From NCBI GenBank assembly GCA_002298125.1, contig DBMJ01000005.1:20204-84203 (forward strand): 64,000 bases of DNA, in the 5' to 3' direction. This document shows positions 1 through 9,300 of this stretch, one piece after another; position 1 is the stretch's first letter, and the number at the start of each line of letters is the position of its first letter. This DNA is from Clostridium sp. UBA701 (GTDB taxonomy: Bacteria > Bacillota > Clostridia > Clostridiales > Clostridiaceae). The notes beneath the pieces are model-generated. The model saw only the letters and a list, made by a program, of their open reading frames with translations, was not told the origin of the DNA and made no database searches. The translations under genes were made by a program, and so were the position numbers.

Positions 1-462
1 GATTTTCCTATTTCCAACATAAAACTCACAGAAATTATTCTCCAAAACAATTTAATGAACTACTTTACCCTTCAGCAATACATTAATGAGCTCATATCCT
101 CCCAGCTTCTTACTGTTAAAATAGATGAAGATAAGGAAAGACTTCTTCTATCTAAAGATGGGAAGATGGTACTAGATATGTTCAAGAATCGTATATCTTC
201 TGAAAAGGTAGCCATGATAAATGCCTATCTAACTAAAAACAAAAGTCAAATAAAGAAGGAAATATCCGTAAGCTCTGATTATACCTTAGAGGGAAAAGAA
301 AACTTTATAGTTGATCTTAAGGTGTCAGAAAACAGTGCCACCCTGATGGAGCTAAAATTTCTAGTGGCTACACAGAAGCAGGCAAGAGAAATATGCAGTC
401 AGTGGAAGGAAAATTCCTCTGAACTTTATCCTAAAATTATAAAGATGTTTATACAAGATTAG
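1..462 (+). CDS. DUF4364 family protein, 5'-truncated by the window edge
   Basis: The reading frame is open from base 1, so the gene begins upstream of the window. An ATG at position 55 is internal: the 18 codons before it continue the same fold (a helix ending in LTEIILQNNL just before MNYFTLQQY). The protein matches my recollection of DUF4364, a Firmicutes family with an N-terminal winged-helix-like half (about the first 75 visible residues) and a small alpha/beta C-terminal domain. No function is established to my knowledge; a DNA-binding role is inferred only from the helical N-terminus. Its stop overlaps the end of the convergent beta-propeller gene by 4 bp, and I see no terminator between them. 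Confidence 0.8.
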   Translation, partial: DFPISNIKLTEIILQNNLMNYFTLQQYINELISSQLLTVKIDEDKERLLLSKDGKMVLDMFKNRISSEKVAMINAYLTKNKSQIKKEISVSSDYTLEGKENFIVDLKVSENSATLMELKFLVATQKQAREICSQWKENSSELYPKIIKMFIQD

Positions 463-1343
463 ATTAGAAGCATACCTGTGGGTTCTCCCCCTAAAGGTAT
501 GGCTTTTTTTATTTCACTTCGTAAATGAATTTTAAGTAGAAGATTTTTATACTGATCTCCTACATAAATATAGTCACCATATTTTAATATTCCTCTGGGC
601 ATACCTCCAACATTTATGCGTTTTATTTCTCTACTGCCATTTATATCTATAATACTTATACTGCCTTCTCCGTAATTTGAAACATAACAGTAGCTTTTGT
701 CACAGCACATAGCTACTGGAGAATTGCCTACAGGAACTCTATTTATAAGCTTACACCCCTTTACTGCAAAAAAAGCTACACTGCCTCTTCCCTCTGTTCC
801 TAGGTTACTTTCACATACCATCACTTTCTGTCCATCTATAGAAAAAAGTGCACTTGTTGGATAATCTCCCACTCTAATTTGCCTATGACATGTAAAATCT
901 GAGGTGTCCACTAAAGTTATGCTTTGGCTTTCCATGGAGCAAATCACAAGTTCTTTTCTTTCTTTGTCCATGTCAATACTGTGAGGATTGCTGCCGCAAG
1001 GCAAAAGCTCAGCTATTCTTTTTTGTTCCATATCAAAGCTCACTAGGCTGTTAGATTCTCCGCATATAATATAGGCAGTATTGTCCTTGGTCACTATATC
1101 GTTACAGTGCATTCCTATAAAATAGCTTTCCAGCTCTCTTCCTATATATGGTTCAACAATGGACAAGCTGTTACTATAATTATTAGCAGTTAGTATATAG
1201 TTCTTATACCTACACAGTCCATGAGGACCAACTTTTTCCTTGGTATCTCTAAAAAGAGCTATATAACCTGTCATTTGAAAGCTCTCTATGTCTACTATAG
1301 ACAAACTATCACAAGATGTATTGCATATATATAGGTAACTCAC
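459..1343 (-). CDS. YVTN-type beta-propeller repeat protein
   Basis: About 294 residues made of repeated blades of roughly 40 residues, with recurring patterns such as YICNTSCDSLSIVDI, ILTANNYSNSLSIVE, CYVSNYGEGSISIIDI and NVGGMPRGI, typical of the YVTN/YncE seven-bladed propeller group. No signal peptide or membrane segment is visible, so it is probably cytoplasmic. The start is placed at a GTG (1343) because a strong GGGGGTG ribosome binding site lies 6 bases before it; an ATG at 1358 lies before that site and has none of its own. Propellers of this kind bind ligands or partners, and no enzymatic role can be read from sequence. The substrate is unknown. Confidence 0.75.
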   Translation of the reverse strand: MSYLYICNTSCDSLSIVDIESFQMTGYIALFRDTKEKVGPHGLCRYKNYILTANNYSNSLSIVEPYIGRELESYFIGMHCNDIVTKDNTAYIICGESNSLVSFDMEQKRIAELLPCGSNPHSIDMDKERKELVICSMESQSITLVDTSDFTCHRQIRVGDYPTSALFSIDGQKVMVCESNLGTEGRGSVAFFAVKGCKLINRVPVGNSPVAMCCDKSYCYVSNYGEGSISIIDINGSREIKRINVGGMPRGILKYGDYIYVGDQYKNLLLKIHLRSEIKKAIPLGGEPTGMLLI

Positions 1344-1424
1344 TTTTTTCACCCCCATATCATTACATAATATGAAAGGACTATAGATATGGATATAAAA
1401 ATAATAACTGTTTTTATAGTGACA

Positions 1425-1452
1425 TTGACAAGCTTACGCAAACTGTTATAAT
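1425..1452 (+). promoter_or_regulatory. sigma-A-type promoter for the TSCPD gene
   Basis: A perfect TTGACA (1425-1430) and a perfect TATAAT (1447-1452) are separated by 16 bases. They sit 40 bases before the start of the downstream small gene, which also has an AGGAGGAG ribosome binding site. Confidence 0.8.
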
Positions 1453-1491
1453 TTAGTGGACAAATATTTTGCTTGAGGAGGAGAATCATCT

Positions 1492-1734
1492 ATGAAAGTA
1501 TTTAAAACTTCAGGGGTTTGTGCAAAAGAAATACAATTTGAGCTTGAAGACAATAAAATAAAATCTGTAAACTTTATTGGAGGATGTCCAGGTAATTTAA
1601 TTGGAATATCCCACCTAGTAGTTGGTATGGAGGTTTCTGAAGCTGTAAATAGATTAAAGGGAATAACCTGTGGAAGCAAAAATACTTCTTGCCCTGATCA
1701 GCTTGCAAAGGCTCTGGAAGCCTTAAAACAATAA
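1492..1734 (+). CDS. TIGR03905-type TSCPD domain protein
   Basis: An 80-residue protein with a single TSCPD domain. The family signature is seen as NTSCPDQLAKALEA near the C-terminus, with further cysteines at GVCAKEI, GGCPGN and ITCGSK that could bind a metal. TSCPD domains also occur at the C-terminus of B12-dependent ribonucleotide reductases such as the NrdJ encoded at 52.3 kb here, but this is the free-standing version. Function unknown. It is a single-gene transcription unit: promoter 1425-1452, AGGAGGAG site ahead of the ATG, and a terminator directly after the stop. Confidence 0.85.
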   Translation: MKVFKTSGVCAKEIQFELEDNKIKSVNFIGGCPGNLIGISHLVVGMEVSEAVNRLKGITCGSKNTSCPDQLAKALEALKQ

Positions 1735-1763
1735 AAATAACCGGATAAATTCCGGTTATTTTT
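1735..1763 (+). terminator. intrinsic terminator of the TSCPD gene
   Basis: AAATAACCGG and CCGGTTATTT form a hairpin with a 7-base loop, followed by more T residues. The A-rich 5' arm would let it work on the minus strand as well. Confidence 0.85.
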
Positions 1764-1774
1764 GCATACTTTTG

Positions 1775-1960
1775 CTACTTATCCAGCTTAAACGCATCCT
1801 CTTCTCTTATCCTTAGAAGATGCCTATCAACTTCCCGTAACATATTATTGTAAATAGGCATGATTATGCTCTGCCATCTGGTATCCTTTAACAAGGTACT
1901 CTTATAGTAGAGCTTTTGAGCTACTAAAATCCTTTGAAGCAAATCTGCTATGATAAACAC
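1775..1960 (-). CDS. small hypothetical protein, 61 residues
   Basis: A short frame directly downstream of folC on the same strand (38 bases apart). It starts at a GTG with only a weak GAG next to it as a possible ribosome binding site. The predicted protein is amphipathic and helical (MFIIADLLQRILVAQKL then RHLLRIREEDAF) with no cysteine and no membrane segment. It lies exactly between the folC stop and the terminator at 1735-1763, which fits a third cistron of the valS-folC operon. I do not recognise the family. It may be a chance frame. Confidence 0.4.
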   Translation of the reverse strand: MFIIADLLQRILVAQKLYYKSTLLKDTRWQSIIMPIYNNMLREVDRHLLRIREEDAFKLDK

Positions 1961-1998
1961 CTCATAGAATAGCTATAACTATTAATATGGGATAAGCT

Positions 1999-3300
1999 CT
2001 ATTTATTATTACTCCTGGTTATTATTTTTCTCATATCTCCAATCATGTAAAGGGATCCACTTATCAATATGAGAGTATCCTCTCCTACAAGAGACAATGC
2101 TCTATTATAAGCCTCCTCATAATTCTCTATGCTTTCACATTGGGAGGTGTGCTCACTTACCACCTTTTCAAGCTCTTTTGAAAGCTGAGCTCTATCGCTG
2201 TGAGGAGTTACAGTGATAACCTTGTCTGCCAGAGGAACCAGTTCTTTCACCATAGAATGTACTTCCTTATCAGCAAGTATTCCAAGTATTAATACCATTT
2301 TTTTATAATGAAAGTAAGTACCTACGCTCTCTTTGAGCTTTTTAATACCATCTATGTTATGAGCTCCATCTATCACCACCAGAGGCTTTTTCTTCATAAC
2401 CTCCAGTCTCCCCTTCCATACCACCTTTTCCATGGCAGCTATGATATGCTCTCTAGTAACTTTAAAACCCAAGGTATTTAAAGTCTCCAATGCTGTAACT
2501 GCTGTAGCACAATTTAGGAGCTGGTGTGAACCTAGAAGATGCAGCTTAATATTGTATTTATCACTTCTGCTATCTATTTTTATCCTCTGATATTCGGACT
2601 CCTCCACACCGCAGAAATGCACACTACAGTTTTCCTCTACCTTTATTAGGCTGCACTCTTTTAAGCTTACAGTGTCTTCAATAACCCTTAAAGCTTCTTC
2701 ACTCTGAGGATATAAAATTAGTGGCACATGGCTTTTAATAATACCCGCCTTTTCATAAGCTATTTTTGTTATGGTATCTCCAAGCACCTGCATATGGTCC
2801 ATACTAATGGAGGTAATAATGCTAAGTATGGGTAAGATTACATTAGTAGAATCTAGCCTGCCACCCAAACCAACCTCTATAATGGCAATGTCTACTCCCT
2901 CTTCATAAAAATACAGAAACATTGCACAGGTTATTATTTCAAATTCAGTAGGATGATCATACCCTTCATTAATCACTCTGCAAACTGCTTCAGATACCTT
3001 ACTTACCACACTTGCAAGCTTATCCTTTGGTATATTTTCACCCTGTATTTGAATTCTCTCTTCAAACTCCTCCAGATAGGGCGAGGTATACATCCCCACC
3101 CTGTAGCCTGCCTCCATTAAGCTTTGGGTTATCATAGCGGTGGTAGAGCCCTTGCCGTTAGTACCTCCAATATGCACAGCCTTTAGCTTGAGATGAGGAT
3201 TCCCCAATATATTTAAGATTCTCTCAGTTCTTTGCAGACCAAGATTGCTACCAAACTTAGCGGTACCTTTTATATAATCCATTGCTTCATTGTAATTCAT
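1999..3300 (-). CDS. folC: Bifunctional folylpolyglutamate synthase / dihydrofolate synthase
   Basis: A 433-residue Mur-ligase-family enzyme that ligates glutamate to dihydropteroate and to folates in the cytoplasm, using ATP. The ATP loop GGTNGKGST is at residues 45-53, followed by MYTSPYLEEFEERI. The central Mur-ligase region contains GLGGRLDSTN, and the ligase C-terminal domain has VVIDGAHN. Length matches the family. It lies 55 bp behind valS and is probably read from the same T-box-controlled transcript, a common arrangement in Clostridium and Bacillus. The ribosome binding site (AGGAAAGG) is rather far from the ATG. Confidence 0.95.
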   Translation of the reverse strand: MNYNEAMDYIKGTAKFGSNLGLQRTERILNILGNPHLKLKAVHIGGTNGKGSTTAMITQSLMEAGYRVGMYTSPYLEEFEERIQIQGENIPKDKLASVVSKVSEAVCRVINEGYDHPTEFEIITCAMFLYFYEEGVDIAIIEVGLGGRLDSTNVILPILSIITSISMDHMQVLGDTITKIAYEKAGIIKSHVPLILYPQSEEALRVIEDTVSLKECSLIKVEENCSVHFCGVEESEYQRIKIDSRSDKYNIKLHLLGSHQLLNCATAVTALETLNTLGFKVTREHIIAAMEKVVWKGRLEVMKKKPLVVIDGAHNIDGIKKLKESVGTYFHYKKMVLILGILADKEVHSMVKELVPLADKVITVTPHSDRAQLSKELEKVVSEHTSQCESIENYEEAYNRALSLVGEDTLILISGSLYMIGDMRKIITRSNNK

Positions 3301-3355
3301 TGGTATACCAGCCTTTCCTAAGGGTCATACAGAGATATCTATGGCCCTTCCTTTG

Positions 3356-5995
3356 CTAATTTAAGCTGTTTATTCTCTCTATAACTGCTTGCAGCATTTC
3401 TCTATATTTTTCTCCCTTGGCCTTTTCTTCCTCTACTAAAGCCTGTGGAGCCTTAGAAATAAATTTTTCATTAGCTAACTTCTTTTCTACTCTGTCTATT
3501 TCTGCTAACAGTTTTTCTTTTTCCTTATTAAGCCTTTCCATTTCCTTCTCTAGATCAATTAATTCCATCAGTGGAAGAAATATTTCTCCTCCTTTAGTTA
3601 CAAGAGCTACCACCTTTTCTGGAACCTCTTCCTTAGTGAGAAGGAAATCAACCTCACTGGCAGAGGCCAGCTTCTCAAAGTATAGCTTACCAAGCATAAA
3701 GGCTTCCTTTGCCTCACCTGAAGCAGAAATCATAACCTTAGCTTTTTTTGAAGGTGGTACATTCATCTCAGACCTTACATTTCTAATGGATTTTATGGCT
3801 TCTATTACATATTCCATTGAGCTTTCTCCCTTTAGAGAAATTTCCTCTTCACAAGCTTTTGGCCAAGCTTCTAATACTATAGATTCTGCACCATTACCAA
3901 GATGAGTATATATTTCCTCTGTAATAAAAGGCATAATTGGATGAAGCAGTTTTAACCCTGTGGTAAGTACTCTATATAATACATTAAAGGCTACTCCTTT
4001 GGCTTCTTCATCTTCCCCGAAGAACAATGGTTTTACAGCTTCAATATACCAATCGCAGAATTCTGTCCACATAAAGTCATAAATCTTTTGAGATGCTATA
4101 CCAAGCTCAAATTTCTCCATGTTATCTGTTACTTCTCTTATTACATTATTCATTCTTGAGAGAATCCACTTGTCAGCTAAGCTGTAATTCTTGCAATGTT
4201 CATATTTTTTCATTATGTCATAATCCAAATTCATCATTACAAATCTTGAAGCATTCCAAATCTTATTTGCGAAATTTCTAGCAGACTCAATCTTTTCAGG
4301 CCTAAAACGAATATCATTTCCTGCTGCATTCCCTGTAATTAACATAAATCTTAAGGCATCTGCGCCATATTCATCTATCACATCTAAGGGATCAATGCCA
4401 TTGCCTAAGGACTTAGACATCTTTCTTCCCTCTGCATCTCTTACAATGCTGTTTATGAGTACTGTATCAAAGGGTACTTTTTTCATGTTGTGAAGTCCTG
4501 AGAATATCATTCTAAATACCCAGAAGAATATAATATCAGCCCCAGTAACCAAGGTATTGGTCGGATAGAAGTACTCAAGGTCCTCAGTTGTGTCTGGCCA
4601 TCCTAGTGTTGAGAAGGGCCATAGAGCAGAGCTAAACCAAGTATCTAGTACGTCCTCATCCTGATGCAGCCTATGACTTTCACATTTTTTACAGCTACTT
4701 GGAGCATCCACTGAAGCCATTATTTCACCACAGTCCTCACAATACCATACTGGAATTCTATGCCCCCACCACAGCTGCCTTGATATACACCAATCCTGAA
4801 TATTTTCAACCCAATTATAATATATCTTTTCAAATCTCTCCGGTACAAACTTTACTTCACCATTTTTTACTACCTCAAGAGCTGGCTTTGAAAGCTCCTC
4901 CATCTTTACAAACCACTGCTTAGAAACCATTGGTTCTACTACAGTACCACACCTATCATGGCAGCCAACATTGTGACTGTGTTCTCTAATATTAACCAGA
5001 TATCCTTCTTTTTCTAAATCTGAAACTATGGCCTTCCTAGCCTCATATCTATCCATTCCGCAGTATTTTCCGCCAACCCCATTAATGGTGCCATCTTCAT
5101 TCATCATAATGAGTTCTTCTAGATTATGTCTTTTTCCTACAGCATAATCGTTGGGGTCATGGGCAGGAGTTATTTTAACTGCACCAGTTCCAAATTCCAT
5201 GTCTACATAGTCATCTGCAATAATTGGTATCTCACGATTAACTAATGGAAGCAGCAATTTCTTCCCAATAAGGGCTGTGTATCTCTCATCCTTTGGATTT
5301 ACAGCAACTGCAGTATCTCCAAGCATGGTCTCAGGTCTTGTAGTTGCTATTTCCACAAATTCATCACTGCCTATTACCGGATATTTTATATGCCAAAAAT
5401 GTCCTGCCTGCTCCTCATATTCTATTTCTGCATCAGATATAGCAGTCTTGCACTGTGGACACCAGTTAATAAGCCTATTTCCTTGGTATATAAGCCCTTC
5501 CTCAAAGAGCTTTACAAATACTGCCCTAACAGCTTTATTTAGATTTTCATCCATAGTGAAGCTTTCTCTGGTGAAATCACAGGAGCAGCCCATCTTCTTT
5601 AGCTGCGTTCTAATTCTCTCTCGGTATTCATCGCTCCACTGCCATACTCTATTTAAGAAGGCTTCTCTGCCCATTTCCTTTTTAACAAGCCCTTCTTTTA
5701 AGAGCTCATTTTCTACCCTTACCTCTGTAGCTATACTGGCATGGTCCTCTCCTGGAAGCCATAGTGTACTAAAACCCTGCATTCTCTTAAATCTTATTAT
5801 CACATCTTGAAGGGTATTATTTAATGCATGCCCCATATGAAGCTTACCAGTTATATTTGGCGGTGGCATTACTATGCTGTAGGGTTTTTTATTTCTGTCC
5901 ACCTTAGGAGTGAAATACCTTTTCTCTTCCCAGGTTTTATAAATTCTCTCTTCAAATTCTTTAGGACTATAGGTCTTTTCAATATTGTTTTCCAT
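3356..5995 (-). CDS. valS: Valyl-tRNA synthetase
   Basis: Class I aminoacyl-tRNA synthetase of about 879 residues that charges tRNA-Val. The HIGH-type motif appears as HMGH at residues 53-56 and the KMSKS loop near residue 525 (GRKMSKSLGNG). The editing (CP1) domain lies between them, with ATTRPETMLGDTAVAV. A C-terminal coiled coil rich in Lys and Glu (EKEMERLNKEKEKLLAEI) is the usual ValS tRNA-binding arm. The start is the ATG at 5995, 11 bases after a GGAGG site; a GTG three codons upstream is too close to it. Expression is controlled by the T-box leader upstream, and folC follows. Confidence 0.97.
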   Translation of the reverse strand: MENNIEKTYSPKEFEERIYKTWEEKRYFTPKVDRNKKPYSIVMPPPNITGKLHMGHALNNTLQDVIIRFKRMQGFSTLWLPGEDHASIATEVRVENELLKEGLVKKEMGREAFLNRVWQWSDEYRERIRTQLKKMGCSCDFTRESFTMDENLNKAVRAVFVKLFEEGLIYQGNRLINWCPQCKTAISDAEIEYEEQAGHFWHIKYPVIGSDEFVEIATTRPETMLGDTAVAVNPKDERYTALIGKKLLLPLVNREIPIIADDYVDMEFGTGAVKITPAHDPNDYAVGKRHNLEELIMMNEDGTINGVGGKYCGMDRYEARKAIVSDLEKEGYLVNIREHSHNVGCHDRCGTVVEPMVSKQWFVKMEELSKPALEVVKNGEVKFVPERFEKIYYNWVENIQDWCISRQLWWGHRIPVWYCEDCGEIMASVDAPSSCKKCESHRLHQDEDVLDTWFSSALWPFSTLGWPDTTEDLEYFYPTNTLVTGADIIFFWVFRMIFSGLHNMKKVPFDTVLINSIVRDAEGRKMSKSLGNGIDPLDVIDEYGADALRFMLITGNAAGNDIRFRPEKIESARNFANKIWNASRFVMMNLDYDIMKKYEHCKNYSLADKWILSRMNNVIREVTDNMEKFELGIASQKIYDFMWTEFCDWYIEAVKPLFFGEDEEAKGVAFNVLYRVLTTGLKLLHPIMPFITEEIYTHLGNGAESIVLEAWPKACEEEISLKGESSMEYVIEAIKSIRNVRSEMNVPPSKKAKVMISASGEAKEAFMLGKLYFEKLASASEVDFLLTKEEVPEKVVALVTKGGEIFLPLMELIDLEKEMERLNKEKEKLLAEIDRVEKKLANEKFISKAPQALVEEEKAKGEKYREMLQAVIERINSLN

Positions 5996-6039
5996 GACTT
6001 TCACTTCCTCCTTTAAATATTTTATTATTAATAATAATT

Positions 6040-6305
6040 ACAAAAATAAAAAGGCCCTCATCACAAAAGGACGAAGACCCGCGTTACCACCTTTTTTCCT
6101 ACAGATAGAAGCTCTATCGATAGGCTCTTAAAAATTTAACGGCAAGAACACCGTCTTTACCTACTGTTATTTCAGTAAAGAAGCTCCAAAGCTACCTTCA
6201 AGGTAATTCCTATAGAAGGTCTTCCAGCCTTTGAACCTTCCTCTCTGAATATTCCTTAACCTCTACTCCTCTTTTTCAGCGCTTTTAATATAATATTACT
6301 TTATT
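6040..6305 (-). promoter_or_regulatory. T-box leader (valine-specific) of valS
   Basis: On the minus strand the conserved antiterminator segment reads AAGGTGGTAACGCGGG (near 6079-6094), the T-box that pairs with the acceptor end of uncharged tRNA. It follows a roughly 200-base structured leader and precedes a terminator. In the stem I region an AGTA element faces GAAGGTAGC, which places a GTA valine codon at 6193-6195 as the probable specifier. Uncharged tRNA-Val would stabilise the antiterminator and turn on valS-folC. The T-box call is firm; the exact specifier assignment is inferred by eye. Confidence 0.92.
6044..6080 (-). terminator. T-box-controlled terminator of the valS leader
   Basis: On the minus strand GGTCTTC pairs with GAGGGCC around a loop containing GTCCTTTTGTGAT, followed by TTTTTATTTT. 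It overlaps the 3' side of the T-box so the two structures exclude each other, as expected for transcription attenuation. Confidence 0.8.
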
Positions 6306-6313
6306 TTACTATC

Positions 6314-6341
6314 ATTATATACTAATGTGGCATTATGTCAA
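6314..6341 (-). promoter_or_regulatory. Promoter of the valS T-box transcript
   Basis: On the minus strand a perfect TTGACA (6336-6341) and a perfect TATAAT (6314-6319) are 16 bases apart. The predicted start of transcription near 6306 gives a leader of about 310 bases. Confidence 0.88.
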
Positions 6342-6346
6342 CAACT

Positions 6347-9300
6347 TTATTCATGGTTTTTTGTACTGGCTGCCTCTTCTCTACTTATATTAATAAGCTC
6401 CTCTTGCTTTAAGTTCTTAAAGGCTACTGACAGCATAAGCTTTATTCTATTTAACTGATTTACCTCACTGGCTCCTGGATCATAGTCAATTGGGGTAATG
6501 TTGGAGTTTGGATAAAGCCTCTTAAGCTCCTTTATCATACCCTTTCCTGTAACATGATTTGGCAGACATGCAAAGGGCTGCATACATATAATATTAGGTA
6601 CACCCTCATTAATTAGCTCTATCATCTCTGCAGTTAAAAACCAGCCCTCCCCAGTCTGATTTCCAAGTGAAACCACCTTAGCTGCAGATTTTGCCAAATC
6701 CTCAATACGGTGAGGATAGGTAAACCTCTTACTCTTTGAAAGAGCATCCTTCATAGTCTTTCTGTAGTATTCCATAAAGTCGATAGCCACTTTATTTATC
6801 ACAACATCCTTCTTGCTGCCTGAGAGTTTTTCATGTTTAAATTTTGCATCATAAGCACAGTAGAAAAAGAAATCTAAAAAGTCTGGCATGACTGCTTCAG
6901 CACCTTCTCTTTCCACTATATCAACCACATCATTGTTGGCAGTGGGGTGAAATTTAACCAGTATTTCTCCCACAAGTCCTACTCTGGGCTTTACAATGTT
7001 TTTAAGCTCAAGGTTATCAAAGTCTCTAACTATTTCCCTGCAATACCTTTTAAATATACTCTTAGAACCCAATCTTACACTTTCCTTGCATCTTGAGACC
7101 CAAATATTATAGAGTTTATTTGCAGACCCTGGTATGGCCTCGTAGGGACGAACCCTTAACAGTACTCTCATGAGTAAATCTCCATACACCAATGCCATGA
7201 GAGATTTATTTAAAAGAGAAGGTGTAATTTTAAAGCCGGGATTATTCTCAAGTCCAGCCACATTAAGTGATATTACAGGTACCTGAGGAAATCCTCCCTC
7301 CTTTAAAGCCTTTCTTAAAAAACCTATATAATTAGTAGCCCTGCAGCCTCCTCCAGTTTGAGTAATTATAACCGCAGTAGAGTTAGCATCATATTCTCCA
7401 CTTAAAAGTGCTTCCATAAGCTGTCCAACAACGATTATGGATGGATAACAGGCATCGTTGTTTACGTATTTTAAGCCAACATCCACAGCCTTTCTATCCA
7501 CTGAGGGCAGCACCACCATATTATATCCACTAGCCTTAAAGGCCTCTTGGATAAATTGTGTGTGAATAGGTGAAATCTCAGGAGAAAGAATGGTGAAATG
7601 ATTTCTCATGCTCTTTGTAAAGGAAACTCTCTTATAATCTCCTACCCTTTTTCTTGGTTTGAAGCCTGCACGCTCTCTCTCCTCCATAGCAGCCTTTAAA
7701 GATCTTATTCTTATCCTCACAGCTCCAAGGTTATTCCCCTCATCTATCTTAATTAAGGTATAAATCTTTCCATGGGCACTAAGTATCTCCTGCACTTGAT
7801 CTGTAGTAACAGCATCTAAGCCGCATCCAAAGGAATTTAATTGAACAAGCTCTAGATAATCTCTTTTGGCTGTCAGCTCTGCAGCATTATATAATCTGCT
7901 GTGATAAACCCATTGGTCTACAACTCTTAAGGGCCGCTCTAACTCACCTAGATGGGCTACAGAATCCTCCGTAAGTACAGCCATACCAAAGCCTATTATT
8001 AGACCTGGAATGCCATGATGTATCTCGGGGTCTATATGATAGGGCCTTCCTGCTAAAACAATTCCCTTCTTTCCTGTACTTTCAAGGTATTTTAGCACCT
8101 CTTCACCCTTTTCTCTCATATGTGCCTTAAAAGCCTGCTCCTCCATCCAACCCTTTTCCACCGCAGCTTCAATTTCGCCTTCAGATATTTTAAGGAAAGA
8201 AAATTCCTCAAACAGCCTTTTCGCCAAACGCTTTTTATTATCCATTGGCAAGAATGGATTCATAAACTTTATATTTCTATCTCTTAATATCTCCATATTA
8301 TTCTTTATAACTTCTGGGTAGGAGGTTACGATGGGGCAATTATAATGATTATCAGCATTCTCGTCCTCTTTCTTTTCATAGGGCAAGCAAGGGTAGAAAA
8401 TCAAGTCTACTCCCTTATTAACCAAGCTCATTATATGTCCATGGGTTATTTTCCCTGGATAGCAGACAGATTCAGAGGGTATTGTCTCTATCCCAAGCTC
8501 ATAAATTGCATTAGAGGATCTAGGTGATAATTCCACCCTAAAACCAAGTTCCTTAAAAAATACTGCCCAAAAAGGATAATTTTCATAGATATTTAATACT
8601 CTTGGAATACCTATGGTTCCTCTTCTAGCCTCTTCCCTTTTAAGTGGCTTATAGCTAAACATCTTATTGTATTTATATTCAAAAAGATTTGGCAGAGCTT
8701 CACCCTTTTTCTCTATGCCAGCTCCTCTTTCACATCGATTACCTGATACAAACTCCCTATAGTCAGAAAAGGTATTTACAGTAAGTAAGCAATTATTACT
8801 GCAGAGTCCACAGCGGCGCATGGTGCTTTCACTATGAAAACATTGAAGCTCCTCTTTATTACAGAGAGTGGTTTCATATCCCTTATAATATAGATTTTTG
8901 CTTATAATAGCTGCTCCAAAGGCTCCCATAAGCCCAGCTATATCAGGCCTTACCGCTTCTCTTTCAGATATCAGTTCAAAACAGCGCAATACTGCATTAT
9001 TATAAAAGGTGCCTCCTTGTACAATTATTTTTTCTCCTAAAGCAGACTTTTCCCTTATCTTTATAACCTTAAACAGAGCATTTTTGATAACAGAATAAGA
9101 AAGCCCTGCAGAGATATCCCCTAAGGTAGCTCCTTCCTTTTGAGCCTGCTTTACTCTAGAATTCATAAACACAGTACAGCGAGTACCTAGATCCACTGGA
9201 TTTTTTGCTTCAAGAGCTCTTTTTGCAAATTCCTTCACAGAGATATTTAGGGAATTTGCAAAATTCTCCAGAAAGGATCCGCAGCCTGAAGAGCATGCTT

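Noticed and set aside
3417..3905. 162-codon plus-strand frame across valS
   Set aside because: Antisense shadow of a highly conserved synthetase gene; serine-rich low-complexity translation and no ribosome binding site.
5277..5810. 177-codon plus-strand frame across valS
   Set aside because: Also antisense to conserved valS sequence with no supporting signals.
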